Shown here: one piece after another, positions 14,839 through 22,331 of the stretch
How the letters are laid out: the number at the start of each line of letters is the position of its first letter
Numbering within the stretch: position 1 is the first letter of the stretch
From: a virus
Strand: one strand, 5' to 3'
IMG/VR virus record: IMGVR_UViG_3300021373_002869
Location: 1-25,508 of that record
Length of the DNA stretch: 25,508 bases
The notes under the pieces: model-generated
The model's input: only the letters and a program-made list of their open reading frames with translations
Told to the model about the DNA's origin: nothing
Database searches by the model: none
Position numbers and translations under genes: made by a program

Positions 14839-15618
14839 CTAGTCAAAAATCGCGGCGAATGCTGCATCGTCGCTTAATGAATCAATAATATTAAAAGTGC
14901 TGCCGCCTGCCGTGTTTCTAAAATAGAAAAAATAGTTATTGCTGTATCGGTTGGCTGTTGACGGCGGATTAATGCCATATTCTGATCTGGTAAAACCATT
15001 AGCATCTACTGGTATGGAAACCGCGCACGAACTCATCGAGCCGTCGGTGTTTTTTAAAATAATTTCCGCACCTGCTCCGCTCGGCACTGCTGTAAAGCCT
15101 GAAAAACTCTGATTATCACCAATGTTTAAATGGACTACTGACGTATCAAGTAGTGCCGAATACGTATCAAACGTTAAATTATTTGCCAGGTCCGCGTTTT
15201 TTGTTGCGCTTACGCAAACACCCGTTGAGCAAATAGTGAAAAAAGCCGAATTGCTTGATGATGCTGTGCTTAATGTTATTGCCGCCGCGCCTGACGCGCC
15301 TGCCGTTGTAAACTCTGAAACGTCAAAACAAGATATATAATTGGCAATGTTTGTTGTCGCGCCTGTTGTGCTTGTTTGCTGGCCATAGCCTGCGCCAAAA
15401 GAGAACACCGCTGATTGACTTGAACCGCCAACGCTTAACGTTAAACTGTCGATAGATATTGCACTGTTAAATGCGTCGATTTGATAACCTAAAATAAGAG
15501 TCTTTGCACCGGCTGGAATAACGATTGCCTCACTGTCCGCCGCTGTGCCGCCTGGGTTGGATTGATACCACCCCTCATCTGAGGCGTGATCTGTTCGCAA
15601 ATATGTTGGCGCTGCCAT
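14839..15618 (-). CDS. Ser/Ala-rich protein, possible virion appendage
   Basis: 259 residues, rich in Ser, Ala, Thr and Asn, with little Lys and Arg. No signal peptide or membrane segment is seen. The sequence looks all-beta ('TLILGYQIDAFNSAISIDSL', 'FFYFRNTAGGSTFNI'), as in appendage or head-fibre proteins. I do not recognise a family. AGG about 8 nt before ATG 15618 overlaps the stop of the preceding secreted-protein gene. It precedes the tailspike gene by 9 bases, so it may be a spike partner or capsid fibre. Confidence 0.5.
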   Translation of the reverse strand: MAAPTYLRTDHASDEGWYQSNPGGTAADSEAIVIPAGAKTLILGYQIDAFNSAISIDSLTLSVGGSSQSAVFSFGAGYGQQTSTTGATTNIANYISCFDVSEFTTAGASGAAAITLSTASSSNSAFFTICSTGVCVSATKNADLANNLTFDTYSALLDTSVVHLNIGDNQSFSGFTAVPSGAGAEIILKNTDGSMSSCAVSIPVDANGFTRSEYGINPPSTANRYSNNYFFYFRNTAGGSTFNIIDSLSDDAAFAAIFD

Positions 15619-15626
15619 TTTAATAC

Positions 15627-16010
15627 CTACTTAAAAATAACTGTAAAACTGCTAGGCGCATTTGGTGCTGCTGGCAAACACGTTGCCGCTGGCTCGCTTC
15701 GCCTGCCGTTTGTGTCTATCGTTACAAGCTCAAAACAATTTGCGCCCGGTGCTATCTCGTAACCTTCTGCAATGTATTCGCTGACATTTGCGCTAATATC
15801 AATCGTTAGCCCGCTGCCGGTTAGCTGATAGCCTGCTATTTCGCTCGCTGCTAGTGTCGTGCCGTCTGTTCGCGTTGTCGGCGCTGTATAAGTAAATACC
15901 AGGCTCGCCGCGTTTGATGCCTGCAACGGCGATGCTGTGATAACTGCGGCGCATAGCCAGATCGCGGTCATCGCGTATCTGGTCCACCTGCTTTGCAAAT
16001 TCTTTCGCAT
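15627..16010 (-). CDS. Secreted protein with Fn3/Ig-like domain
   Basis: 127 residues. A long N-terminal signal peptide (MRKNLQSRWTR then 'YAMTAIWLCAAVITASPLQA', cleavage after an ALA-type site near residue 32) precedes one beta-sandwich domain with Fn3-like strands ('SLVFTYTAPTTRTDG', 'ELVTIDTNGRRSEPA'). It would be exported to the periplasm, unusual within a head gene cluster. ATG 16010 overlaps the preceding stop (TGATG); a TTG at 16013 is the only longer alternative. Function unknown: a host-surface modifier, superinfection exclusion factor or lysis helper are possible. Two Cys may form a disulphide. Confidence 0.6.
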   Translation of the reverse strand: MRKNLQSRWTRYAMTAIWLCAAVITASPLQASNAASLVFTYTAPTTRTDGTTLAASEIAGYQLTGSGLTIDISANVSEYIAEGYEIAPGANCFELVTIDTNGRRSEPAATCLPAAPNAPSSFTVIFK

Positions 16011-16258
16011 CAATCATCTACCGAACGCAATCTATTTGCTGCGCCTTCTAAATTACCCACGCGCTCTGATAATTTAATCAAAATCGCGTTGGCCTCTTTG
16101 TGATTTGCCTCGCATTCGTCTAGCTTTTGCTCCGCGTGCTCTATTCTTTGGCTCATGGTCATTTGATTTGTTTTCCATAAAGCAACCATGCCTGCCGCTA
16201 ATGCCATAACTATTGCGCTGGCTACTTCTAGCAAATTGTCTTCCATGCGCTCAATCAT
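16010..16258 (-). CDS. Membrane protein with coiled coil, spanin/holin-like
   Basis: About 82 residues: an N-terminal transmembrane segment (LLEVASAIVMALAAGMVALW) followed by a coiled coil of about 50 residues (SQRIEHAEQKLDECEANHKE... ILIKLSERVGNLE). This topology resembles an inner-membrane spanin (Rz-like) or a phage coiled-coil membrane protein. No overlapping lipobox protein (Rz1) is found, so spanin is only a suggestion. ATG 16258 or 16246 may be used; both overlap or closely follow the upstream stop at 16251. With 16251-16502 it may form a lysis module far from the endolysin. Confidence 0.5.
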   Translation of the reverse strand: MIERMEDNLLEVASAIVMALAAGMVALWKTNQMTMSQRIEHAEQKLDECEANHKEANAILIKLSERVGNLEGAANRLRSVDD

Positions 16259-16502
16259 CTTTGTTCGATGCGTTGCGGAAATTCTGGGCAACTAAATTAA
16301 TCAACATTCGCACACCTGGTATGGCTTTCTGTATCTTCATTGGGACCCATGCTGCTAACGCTGCACCGCCGCCCATTGTCGATAGGATGCCCATAAATAA
16401 ATCGAGGTAATCCCATCGGTGAAGTGTGCCCGTCTGCTCTAGGCTTTGCCCTAGTGCCGATGCTGATAATAATGATGCCGCCAAAATCAAAAATGTTTTC
16501 AT
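16251..16502 (-). CDS. Small two-hydrophobic-segment membrane protein, possible holin
   Basis: 83 residues. Residues 1-18 look like a signal peptide or signal anchor (MKTFLILAASLLSASALG) and 36-54 a transmembrane segment (FMGILSTMGGGAALAAWVPM), with a basic/polar tail ending NASNKDD. A short protein with two membrane segments and a charged tail fits a holin, but no family is recognised. ATG 16502 overlaps the portal stop. It lies between portal and another small membrane protein, the likely place for a lysis set in this phage. Confidence 0.5.
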   Translation of the reverse strand: MKTFLILAASLLSASALGQSLEQTGTLHRWDYLDLFMGILSTMGGGAALAAWVPMKIQKAIPGVRMLINLVAQNFRNASNKDD

Positions 16503-18031
16503 GCTGCGCCTGCCTCGTTTTCGCCTTCGTTGATGTCTTCGTTGATGTCTTCGATTAGGGTTTCGGGCTCTGCAAGATCAATCGTTGACGCGAATAACTC
16601 GTTCTCGCTTTCTTCGCTCATTTCTTCCATAACCTTTGCCGGATCGCGGCCCCGCTGTCGCATTACCTCTTTGCGCGATTCCAGTTTGGCATCGACCAAC
16701 TCGCGCCAGGCTTTCGCCTCTTTTGCTGGATCAATCCAAGGCAACGACGGCGGCCGGAATTCGCAGCGCGTTAGCGTTGATTGATCTACGCCGCGCAAAC
16801 TCCCTAATGCCCCGGACAACGCCGCCGCCGTTATAAAGTCGGACCATATCGGTTTATAGAATTTGCGTACAAAATAATTGAAGTGTGCTCTGTAAGCTAT
16901 TGATCCTTCAATCAACTCTTGTCTTTGTGCAGAATATGTACCATTATAGTCTTTGCTGATTGAGCTAAACCGCGTGCCGGTGCCGCCTGCTACTGCGCGT
17001 AGCATTGCGTTCCTGAACTCATTTAATCCAGTGTTCGGCCTGTTGCTGTCGATAGTGGTCACGCCTTCGCCTGGCATTAGTTCAAAGCCCATGCCCGGTG
17101 CCATTCCAAACTCGCGATTGCCGTCTGTATTCACTGCGGTTGGTGCTGACGCCTCACCGCTTTTGGTGATTGCAAACGTCATGCTCGCTGCAACCTTAGC
17201 CGCGATGCGCTCGCTTTCTTCGTAATCTTTAATGTCGCGCATCCGGTCGATGACGCTGTGTATCAATGGCACGCCTCGGCGCTGACGCAATCGCTTGACG
17301 TATTTAAGGTGGTAAACGCCTGCCGCCTCAATGCGCTGGGTTTCGCTCAGCATAGTGACTGTCGTGCTAATAACTTCGCCAGGGTGCGATTTGTAAAAAT
17401 AATACGCTGTAGGCGCGCCCCATTCGTTACACTCAATGCCCTGAATAACGTTATTGCCTGTCACTAATAAATCTAGTGGGCAATAATCAGCATCAAGCAT
17501 ATCAACGGCATAGGGCACTTGCGTCTTGTATGCAAAGCCCGCGTTATTGATAATTGGGCGCAAGAATATCTCACCGTCGCGGAATACGTGACGCGCAACC
17601 ATGCGCTCCATTTGTTCAAAGCCGAACTCACCCGTTGTATCTGGGCACTGCGCCCACTCGTCGTACAACTCCAGCGCCCGGTTATTAACATCGGTCGCCA
17701 GCTCGCCGTTAGCTAGTTTAATTTGTGGAACTTTGGACGCGCCCGCGCCGATGATATTGTTCAATAAATCATCAAAAATGGCGTTGGTTAGATCGTGATT
17801 TTCTTCAAGATAGCGCGCTAAATCGCGTAGCCTGGTGCCTGCGTTATCGACAATCGCATTGGGCGACATTCCTGCGCCGACAACTGGCTTGCGGTATTGT
17901 GTGTTTGTCGCTGCGTCATAAAGCCTCGCGGCCTCATTCATTGCGCTCTGTAGCTGGTACTCGCGGTGGCTTTTTGCGCGCTTGGCTGCGTAGCCTGGCG
18001 CAATCTTGGCGACAAAGTCCAAACCCTTCAT
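16499..18031 (-). CDS. Phage portal protein, lambda family
   Basis: 510 residues. Typical lambda-family portal segments are present: 'AATNTQYRKPVVGAGMSPNA', 'LRDLARYLEENHDLTNAIFD', 'NIIGAGASKVPQIK', 'MVARHVFRDGEIFLRPI', 'YAVDMLDADYCPLD', 'GVPLIHSVIDRMRDIKDYEE' and 'YSAQRQELIEGSIAYRAHF'. The dodecameric portal is the DNA channel of the head and the docking point for terminase. ATG 18031 overlaps the gpW stop (TGATG); a TTG at 18034 gives a one-residue longer form. The C-terminus is acidic (DINEDINEGENEAGAA). It follows gpW as in lambda. Confidence 0.9.
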   Translation of the reverse strand: MKGLDFVAKIAPGYAAKRAKSHREYQLQSAMNEAARLYDAATNTQYRKPVVGAGMSPNAIVDNAGTRLRDLARYLEENHDLTNAIFDDLLNNIIGAGASKVPQIKLANGELATDVNNRALELYDEWAQCPDTTGEFGFEQMERMVARHVFRDGEIFLRPIINNAGFAYKTQVPYAVDMLDADYCPLDLLVTGNNVIQGIECNEWGAPTAYYFYKSHPGEVISTTVTMLSETQRIEAAGVYHLKYVKRLRQRRGVPLIHSVIDRMRDIKDYEESERIAAKVAASMTFAITKSGEASAPTAVNTDGNREFGMAPGMGFELMPGEGVTTIDSNRPNTGLNEFRNAMLRAVAGGTGTRFSSISKDYNGTYSAQRQELIEGSIAYRAHFNYFVRKFYKPIWSDFITAAALSGALGSLRGVDQSTLTRCEFRPPSLPWIDPAKEAKAWRELVDAKLESRKEVMRQRGRDPAKVMEEMSEESENELFASTIDLAEPETLIEDINEDINEGENEAGAA

Positions 18032-18255
18032 CAATGAAAAGCCGCCGTCAATAGGCCCGTCTTGCTGCCGTTGGCCCTTGCCTCGAATATCGCTTCGTCG
18101 CGTCTTAGGCTCGATAGCATCGTTTGCAGCTCTGCAAGCTGGGCGCGCTGTACTGACTTGTCGCCCTTGCCGTAGCTTTGCGCCGTGACGGTTTTAGATA
18201 TTGCGGTTTCAACTTCCGCAATCTTCGCCTGAATTCCGGCCAATGTCTGAGCCAT
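18031..18255 (-). CDS. Head-tail connector gpW-like protein
   Basis: 74 residues, helical ('MAQTLAGIQAKIAEVETAIS', 'RAQLAELQTMLSSLRRDEAI'), size and style of lambda gpW, which binds the portal at head completion. I use ATG 18255 because AGAGGTG lies 6-8 nt upstream; a GTG at 18264 has the SD directly on it. Its stop overlaps the portal start. It follows the 290-bp gap after terL and is the first gene of the structural part transcribed from a predicted extended -10 promoter. Confidence 0.75.
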   Translation of the reverse strand: MAQTLAGIQAKIAEVETAISKTVTAQSYGKGDKSVQRAQLAELQTMLSSLRRDEAIFEARANGSKTGLLTAAFH

Positions 18256-18281
18256 ATAACGCACCTCTGGTCTGAGTTTAC

Positions 18282-18290
18282 GTTATAGCA
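18282..18290 (-). promoter_or_regulatory. Possible extended -10 promoter before gpW/portal
   Basis: Minus strand TGCTATAAC: TGn plus TATAAC, an extended -10 with no clear -35. Predicted start is about 20 nt before ATG 18255. Confidence 0.4.
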
Positions 18291-18335
18291 AAAAGGAATA
18301 GGCTTTGCTTGTTTTTATAACTTTGTGTTTTTAGC

Positions 18336-18357
18336 TTGTGATAGGCCCATATCACAA
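18336..18357. repeat. 8-bp inverted repeat
   Basis: TTGTGATA-GGCCCA-TATCACAA, perfect arms. It resembles a symmetric binding site, but the TGTGA/TCACA halves are 10 bases apart, not the 6 of a CRP site. Confidence 0.65.
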
Positions 18358-18373
18358 AAGCCGGTTTTTGTAC

Positions 18374-18405
18374 CCCAGAATTAACTCGGTGTAGTTATGT
18401 CTGGG
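18374..18405. repeat. Nested hairpin, first of a tandem pair
   Basis: CCCAGA (18374-18379) pairs with TCTGGG (18400-18405). Inside lies TAACT (18382-18386) pairing with AGTTA (18393-18397) around CGGTGT, separated by a 2x2 internal loop. Confidence 0.7.
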
Positions 18406-18435
18406 CTTTACTCACTCCCTAGAGAGTGGGTAAAG
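18406..18435. repeat. 12-bp hairpin, second of a tandem pair
   Basis: CTTTACTCACTC (18406-18417) pairs with GAGTGGGTAAAG (18424-18435) around CCTAGA. As plus-strand RNA it is fully paired with one G·U; on the minus strand that pair is a C/A mismatch. It begins at the base after the previous hairpin. Confidence 0.75.
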
Positions 18436-18464
18436 AAAACCAAACTAATACCAACTTCCGCGCA

Positions 18465-18495
18465 CTGTCACAACTGTCACAGCTGTCACTGTCAC
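18465..18495. repeat. Four CTGTCAC direct repeats
   Basis: CTGTCAC at 18465, 18474, 18483 and 18489: two steps of 9 bp and one of 6. The cluster is followed by an A-rich run. It looks like an iteron or a multi-site protein-binding region. Confidence 0.7.
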
Positions 18496-18534
18496 AAATA
18501 AAAAAAACAAAAGTATTTTTCTGCCCTGAATACT
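18495..18534 (-). terminator. Possible weak terminator after terL
   Basis: Minus strand AGTATT...AATACT (18534-18512), 6-bp AT-rich stem with an 11-nt loop, then TTTGTTTTTTTTATTT. The stem is weak, but the T-tract is long and it follows the terL stop. Confidence 0.35.
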
Positions 18535-18539
18535 ACCGA

Positions 18540-20492
18540 TTAAAACAACGATTTGCGCTGATAGCTTGAATTTTGCACCGGTCTGCGGGCCATCTTGGCC
18601 TGCCCCTGCTGAACCTTGCGCTCAACCTTGCCAACCACCTTGCGCAACGTGTGGCTATTTAGACTATATGCCGCTGCTGCTGCGAGCACTTCGCAGTCGA
18701 AATAGTGGTTTTCTTTATCGCGTGCCACCCATATTGCCCGGCCTTGCTCGGTTATCACCAATTCCTCTGCAACAACCTGGCGGCAATATTCTTCGCTGGT
18801 TTCGTTGTGCAAAAACCACCCGCCGCTCTCTGCATCGCTTGGCCACTTGATGCGGGCGTGCACCCATCGCTTGAAATAGTCGGTGTTTATGTTAAATAGC
18901 TTCACGCCGCGCTTAACTAGCTTGCCGCCGTAACTGTAGTCAATATCTCGGTTTGATATTGGCGTTTCCATCGTCTGCCGGCCCTTAGTTGGGAATGCTT
19001 TTCCTATTCCTAGGTTACGACAAAACGTGTAAACGGCATGGTCGGGCCGCACATGAACGTCGCCCGGTCTATAGCCTGAGTCGATAAACGCCCGAAATAC
19101 CGCCTTGCCGCTGTACTCGCGCTGCAAAATAGAGTTTAACGCAAGCCAAACATTATCGTATTCGGTGTCGCCTGCAAGGTAATCGTGATCTATTAGCCAA
19201 CTCGTATTATCAGCGCCCCACCCCCGCACCACGTAATATATGCCATTTTTTTGCACGTCGGCCCCAATGGTGATTAACTGGCACTGCTGATCTGGCATAA
19301 CCTTTGGCGGATACTCGCGTTTGCACGCCGCCACTTCTTCCCAGTCTGGTGCATCGCCCTTCAATCGGTAAACCTCACCGCCGTAGGTATTAACAATGGC
19401 TTGTATTTTGTTCGGATCGCCTGATTTTTCGGCCTTCAATACCTGGCTGGCTATGTCATAAAACGACGCCCAGGGCGATGCAAGCCCGCTAATCCAAAAG
19501 CCAACGGCCTTCGCTGGCTCGTTTTCGTCGGCCTCGACGTAATAATCGAGCACAACCTGCCGACCTTCGGGAACCGCCTCGCGGTCGCCTAGTCTGCGCA
19601 TACGTAAATAGCGCCCGCCTGCATTTAGTTTGTTTTTGTCTTTGGTATCGTGAACGCCGCCGCAATGCGGGCAAACAACCTGCGCTGCGTCTGCTGCTTT
19701 CTCGATGTTGCTGCCTTCTGGCCATATCAACAACGATAACTGAGGCACAAATGCTGCTCTACAGTGTTTGCAATGCCATGCCCAAAAAAACATCGCGCTG
19801 GATTCTAGTAAATCCCATATTGCGCTGCCGCCTTCTATCGTTGGTGTTGAGAATTTGCCGCGCTTTCTGTTGGCGTAGTTCTTCGTTCGGGCCTCGGCTA
19901 GTGAGATCGGATCGCCTTCGCCGCCTGTATCGCGGCCCATGCGGTCCACTTCATCAATCAGTACAAGCCCTGCCGGATGGCTTGCAAGCTCGGTGGCGCT
20001 GCCTGCCCAGGCAAAGCCCAGCCTAACCCCAGCAATCCATTTCTCAAAAACGCCGTTGCGCTGCCCTTTTTCTAGCTTACCGCTTAGGCTTTCGCTGGTT
20101 TCTAGCATCGTACTAACGCGGTCCTTCGACATTGATTTGACGTTTTTCTCGGTTGGGCCGATATACAACGCCGGGCAATAAGGCCCATCGTCCATGCGGT
20201 GCCCTATAACATTGAAGATCGCTTCGGTCTTGCCCATCTGGGCACCACAAACCACGCTAATATCTTCAATATTGGGGGCGCTGAAAGCCTCGTAAATCGG
20301 CCACCAAAACGGTGCGCGGTCTGTTCGCCACTTGCCAGGCTCCGGCGCTGAGTTTGGTAACACTCGCTCGGCGTCTGCCCATTGTCCAGCGTTACGATTT
20401 GGCGGCGGCCTTACTATCGTTGCCGCTGACAATATCGCCTGCGATAGTGCTAAGCGTTGTGGCGTAAGTGTCTCGAATTTGTCTAAGCTCAT
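18540..20492 (-). CDS. terL: Terminase large subunit, GpA family
   Basis: 650 residues from ATG 20492. The N-terminal ATPase has a Walker A 'CGAQMGKTE' (about 82-90) and Walker B 'LVLIDEVDR' (about 176-184). A zinc ribbon (CKHC at 241-244, CPHC at 274-277) separates it from the nuclease, whose acids lie in 'TIGADVQ', 'FIDSGYR' and 'HYFDCEVLAAAAA'. It cuts and pumps DNA into proheads. The start is not settled: the frame stays open to 20534. ATG 20492 has AGGCAGG upstream, and any sensible start overlaps terS by about 100 nt. Confidence 0.9.
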   Translation of the reverse strand: MSLDKFETLTPQRLALSQAILSAATIVRPPPNRNAGQWADAERVLPNSAPEPGKWRTDRAPFWWPIYEAFSAPNIEDISVVCGAQMGKTEAIFNVIGHRMDDGPYCPALYIGPTEKNVKSMSKDRVSTMLETSESLSGKLEKGQRNGVFEKWIAGVRLGFAWAGSATELASHPAGLVLIDEVDRMGRDTGGEGDPISLAEARTKNYANRKRGKFSTPTIEGGSAIWDLLESSAMFFWAWHCKHCRAAFVPQLSLLIWPEGSNIEKAADAAQVVCPHCGGVHDTKDKNKLNAGGRYLRMRRLGDREAVPEGRQVVLDYYVEADENEPAKAVGFWISGLASPWASFYDIASQVLKAEKSGDPNKIQAIVNTYGGEVYRLKGDAPDWEEVAACKREYPPKVMPDQQCQLITIGADVQKNGIYYVVRGWGADNTSWLIDHDYLAGDTEYDNVWLALNSILQREYSGKAVFRAFIDSGYRPGDVHVRPDHAVYTFCRNLGIGKAFPTKGRQTMETPISNRDIDYSYGGKLVKRGVKLFNINTDYFKRWVHARIKWPSDAESGGWFLHNETSEEYCRQVVAEELVITEQGRAIWVARDKENHYFDCEVLAAAAAYSLNSHTLRKVVGKVERKVQQGQAKMARRPVQNSSYQRKSLF

Positions 20493-20922
20493 CGCGTAGC
20501 CTGCCTTGCATTTCCGCTGGTTGGTCAATGTCAATTAATTCTGGCGCGATTCTTGCGGCCACGCCTTCTAGCTCGCTGGCTAATGATGATACGGCCCTGA
20601 ACAACGCGCCCCGGACCATATCAACCGGCAACATTTCCAACAAGCTCTGCTGGTTTTGTAGTTTGATTTTAAGCGTTTGCTGCTCGTTTAAATCAATACG
20701 CGCCTGCTTGTCTGCCGGGCTTTCGTTGCTGCCCTTGTTGCGCTCGCGGTCTATGCACCAATTCACGCAATCGGCAACTGGGTAAACACCGCGCCCGCCT
20801 TTCGGCATTCCATCAACCTTTGCAAAGCGTGCAACGGTTTCACGCGTCACGCCTAGCAACTCGCCTAGTGCATCTGCCCCGCACGTTACGCCGTCGAATG
20901 TCATCAACCGTTCTTGCGTCAT
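20392..20922 (-). CDS. terS: Terminase small subunit, Nu1-like
   Basis: 176 residues. The N-terminal winged HTH ('ADALGELLGVTRETVARFAK', 'VDGMPKGGRGVYPVADCVNW') is of the Nu1 type that binds the packaging site. A charged helical region (about 75-105) and a C-terminal oligomerisation/TerL contact region follow. I use ATG 20922, with GGGG 7 nt upstream; a GTG at 20937 adds five residues. It overlaps the terL start by about 100 bases. The recognition site is not obvious; a site upstream of this gene or the terL-gpW gap are candidates. Confidence 0.8.
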   Translation of the reverse strand: MTQERLMTFDGVTCGADALGELLGVTRETVARFAKVDGMPKGGRGVYPVADCVNWCIDRERNKGSNESPADKQARIDLNEQQTLKIKLQNQQSLLEMLPVDMVRGALFRAVSSLASELEGVAARIAPELIDIDQPAEMQGRLRDELRQIRDTYATTLSTIAGDIVSGNDSKAAAKS

Positions 20923-21036
20923 TTCTGCCCCGCTCACTTATTGGCCAAACTATTTGAAATAAAAATAGGCGATTATTGCGAGCTTTCCGCATCGCCGGCT
21001 TTTTGCTTGGGAGTACCTTTTTTGATCAAAATGCTT

Positions 21037-21672
21037 TTATGATCTGCGGCCTGTTCTCCAATTATATTCTTTCAATTTTGCTCTTAATATACGGTCATAA
21101 ACCCTCTTAAACTGTGTTCTTGCTTTTGGGCTAACTATCAAATCATTGAATTCTTTTATTAAATCATCGCGCATACCGATCTTAGGCATCATTAAATTCT
21201 TCCCATTACTTCTACGCTTCCACACCTGCCCTTGGCTATCTTTAAATGCTTTCCTATAAAATCGCCCGCCTTTGGCCTTTACTCCAAACTGCCTGCTTCC
21301 CCTGCTTTGCGCTCCTTTTGTCCAACTTTTAGCCTGCTTTATTTCTGCGCCTGCTATCGCTGAAACTGGCAAACCGCGCAAATGCACCCATATACGGGCC
21401 GATAGATTGGCTTTTTTAGCTTCGTATAACAATATTCTTTGCTTTGTTTTTATTGGTTTTCCGCCTGACTGTTTAGAAGTCCATCTAAACCTTACGAATT
21501 TTGGCGGTAGTTTTAAATCCTCAGCAACCTTTTTTATTGCTTGGCTTTTTGCTGTTCTTGCGGTTTCGTTTATCGCAAACCTGGCCGCTGTATAAGCCCG
21601 TCGTCTGAGCTTTTTATTTGTCGATCTAAGCTCTTTTAAATCGAGCTTGACTTGTAAACTAGGCGCTGCCAT
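21037..21672 (-). CDS. Minor tail protein Z-like
   Basis: 211 very basic residues. 'AARFAINETARTAKSQAIKK' followed by 'LPPKFVRFRW' and a C-terminal 'QFKRVYDRILRAKLKEY' fit the lambda minor tail protein Z group, which acts late in tail-head joining. In lambda, Z lies after FII; here it lies two genes before terL, next to a DNA methyltransferase. The SD AAGGGG is 8 nt before ATG 21672. It shares a 17-bp start context with the methyltransferase gene. The approximately 115 bases to terS hold no clear gene. Confidence 0.65.
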   Translation of the reverse strand: MAAPSLQVKLDLKELRSTNKKLRRRAYTAARFAINETARTAKSQAIKKVAEDLKLPPKFVRFRWTSKQSGGKPIKTKQRILLYEAKKANLSARIWVHLRGLPVSAIAGAEIKQAKSWTKGAQSRGSRQFGVKAKGGRFYRKAFKDSQGQVWKRRSNGKNLMMPKIGMRDDLIKEFNDLIVSPKARTQFKRVYDRILRAKLKEYNWRTGRRS

Positions 21673-21683
21673 TGCTTAACCCC

Positions 21684-22331
21684 TTATATCAACGCTTGCT
21701 GTGCTGTTGCTTGTTTAAATCGCTCGCACGCCGCTTCATAATAGTCTTTGTCCAGCTCACAACCGACAAAATTAAAGCCGCCATAATGCGCTGCTATTGC
21801 GCTGCTGCCGCTGCCTAAATGCGTATCAAGTATCCGGTCGCCTTCTTTGGCGTATTTAGATAGGAGCCAATCATATAGTTGTACAGGCTTTTGGCATGGG
21901 TGAATATCTGTGCCTCTTAGTTTATTATATTTATCCGTGGCTCCCCATTCATGCCGATAATAAACTACTTGCTGTAATCTGCTGTAGCTGGCTATCTCAC
22001 ATCTGCTCATATTTGGGTTCATAACAACCTTATCCCATACTATAGAGCCACCCTTTCCATCTACCCATTGATAGTAGTTGCTGCCCCATATAATGCGCTC
22101 CCTACTAACTCTAACTAGCTCATTAAAATATTTTACATCTGGCGCTTTATTATTCCATGTATATGCTTTGTGCTTTCCAACAGAAACCCCTTTACTGTAG
22201 CTCTTTGTTGGATTGAAATTACCTATCCCATACGGCGGATCAACAATAGCCAACTCAAATGCATTATCTTCAAGCCCTGCCATATACTCCATGCAATCGC
22301 AATTTAATAACTCTATATTAGGCGCTGCCAT
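21684..22331 (-). CDS. N6-adenine/N4-cytosine DNA methyltransferase
   Basis: 215 residues from ATG 22331. The catalytic motif DPPYG is at about 31-35, and the SAM-binding motif comes later ('DTHLGSGSSAIAAHYGGFNF'), the order of the beta class. 'IIWGSNYY' and 'HPCQKPVQLYDWLL' are usual in phage adenine-type methyltransferases. It methylates A or C in a site that cannot be read from sequence, probably protecting phage DNA from host cutting. The longer frame to 22430 lies over the upstream gene; GGAG 9 nt before ATG 22331 decides the start. This is the second DNA methyltransferase in the window. Confidence 0.88.
   Translation of the reverse strand: MAAPNIELLNCDCMEYMAGLEDNAFELAIVDPPYGIGNFNPTKSYSKGVSVGKHKAYTWNNKAPDVKYFNELVRVSRERIIWGSNYYQWVDGKGGSIVWDKVVMNPNMSRCEIASYSRLQQVVYYRHEWGATDKYNKLRGTDIHPCQKPVQLYDWLLSKYAKEGDRILDTHLGSGSSAIAAHYGGFNFVGCELDKDYYEAACERFKQATAQQALI

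Larger units (their letters stand above)
18256..18539. other. Gene-free structured gap between terL and gpW
   Basis: A gap of about 284 bases within an otherwise tightly packed operon. It contains, from left to right, the possible extended -10 promoter, an 8-bp palindrome, two adjacent strong hairpins, four CTGTCAC repeats and an A-rich stretch with a possible terL terminator. No ORF of convincing size or start lies in it. Its role is unknown; a packaging (cos/pac) site, regulatory RNA or transcription boundary are candidates. Confidence 0.7.

Noticed and set aside
15799-16017. 72-codon embedded frame in the secreted-protein gene, considered as an Rz/Rz1-type overlap
   Set aside because: It has no membrane segment or lipobox, and the real frame has a clear signal peptide.
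18336-18357. CRP/FNR-type site
   Set aside because: Half sites are 10 bases apart instead of 6, so it is listed only as an inverted repeat.
20923-21036. cos site or promoter upstream of terS
   Set aside because: The gap is short and AT-rich, but I could find no convincing inverted repeat, R-site or -35/-10 pair.
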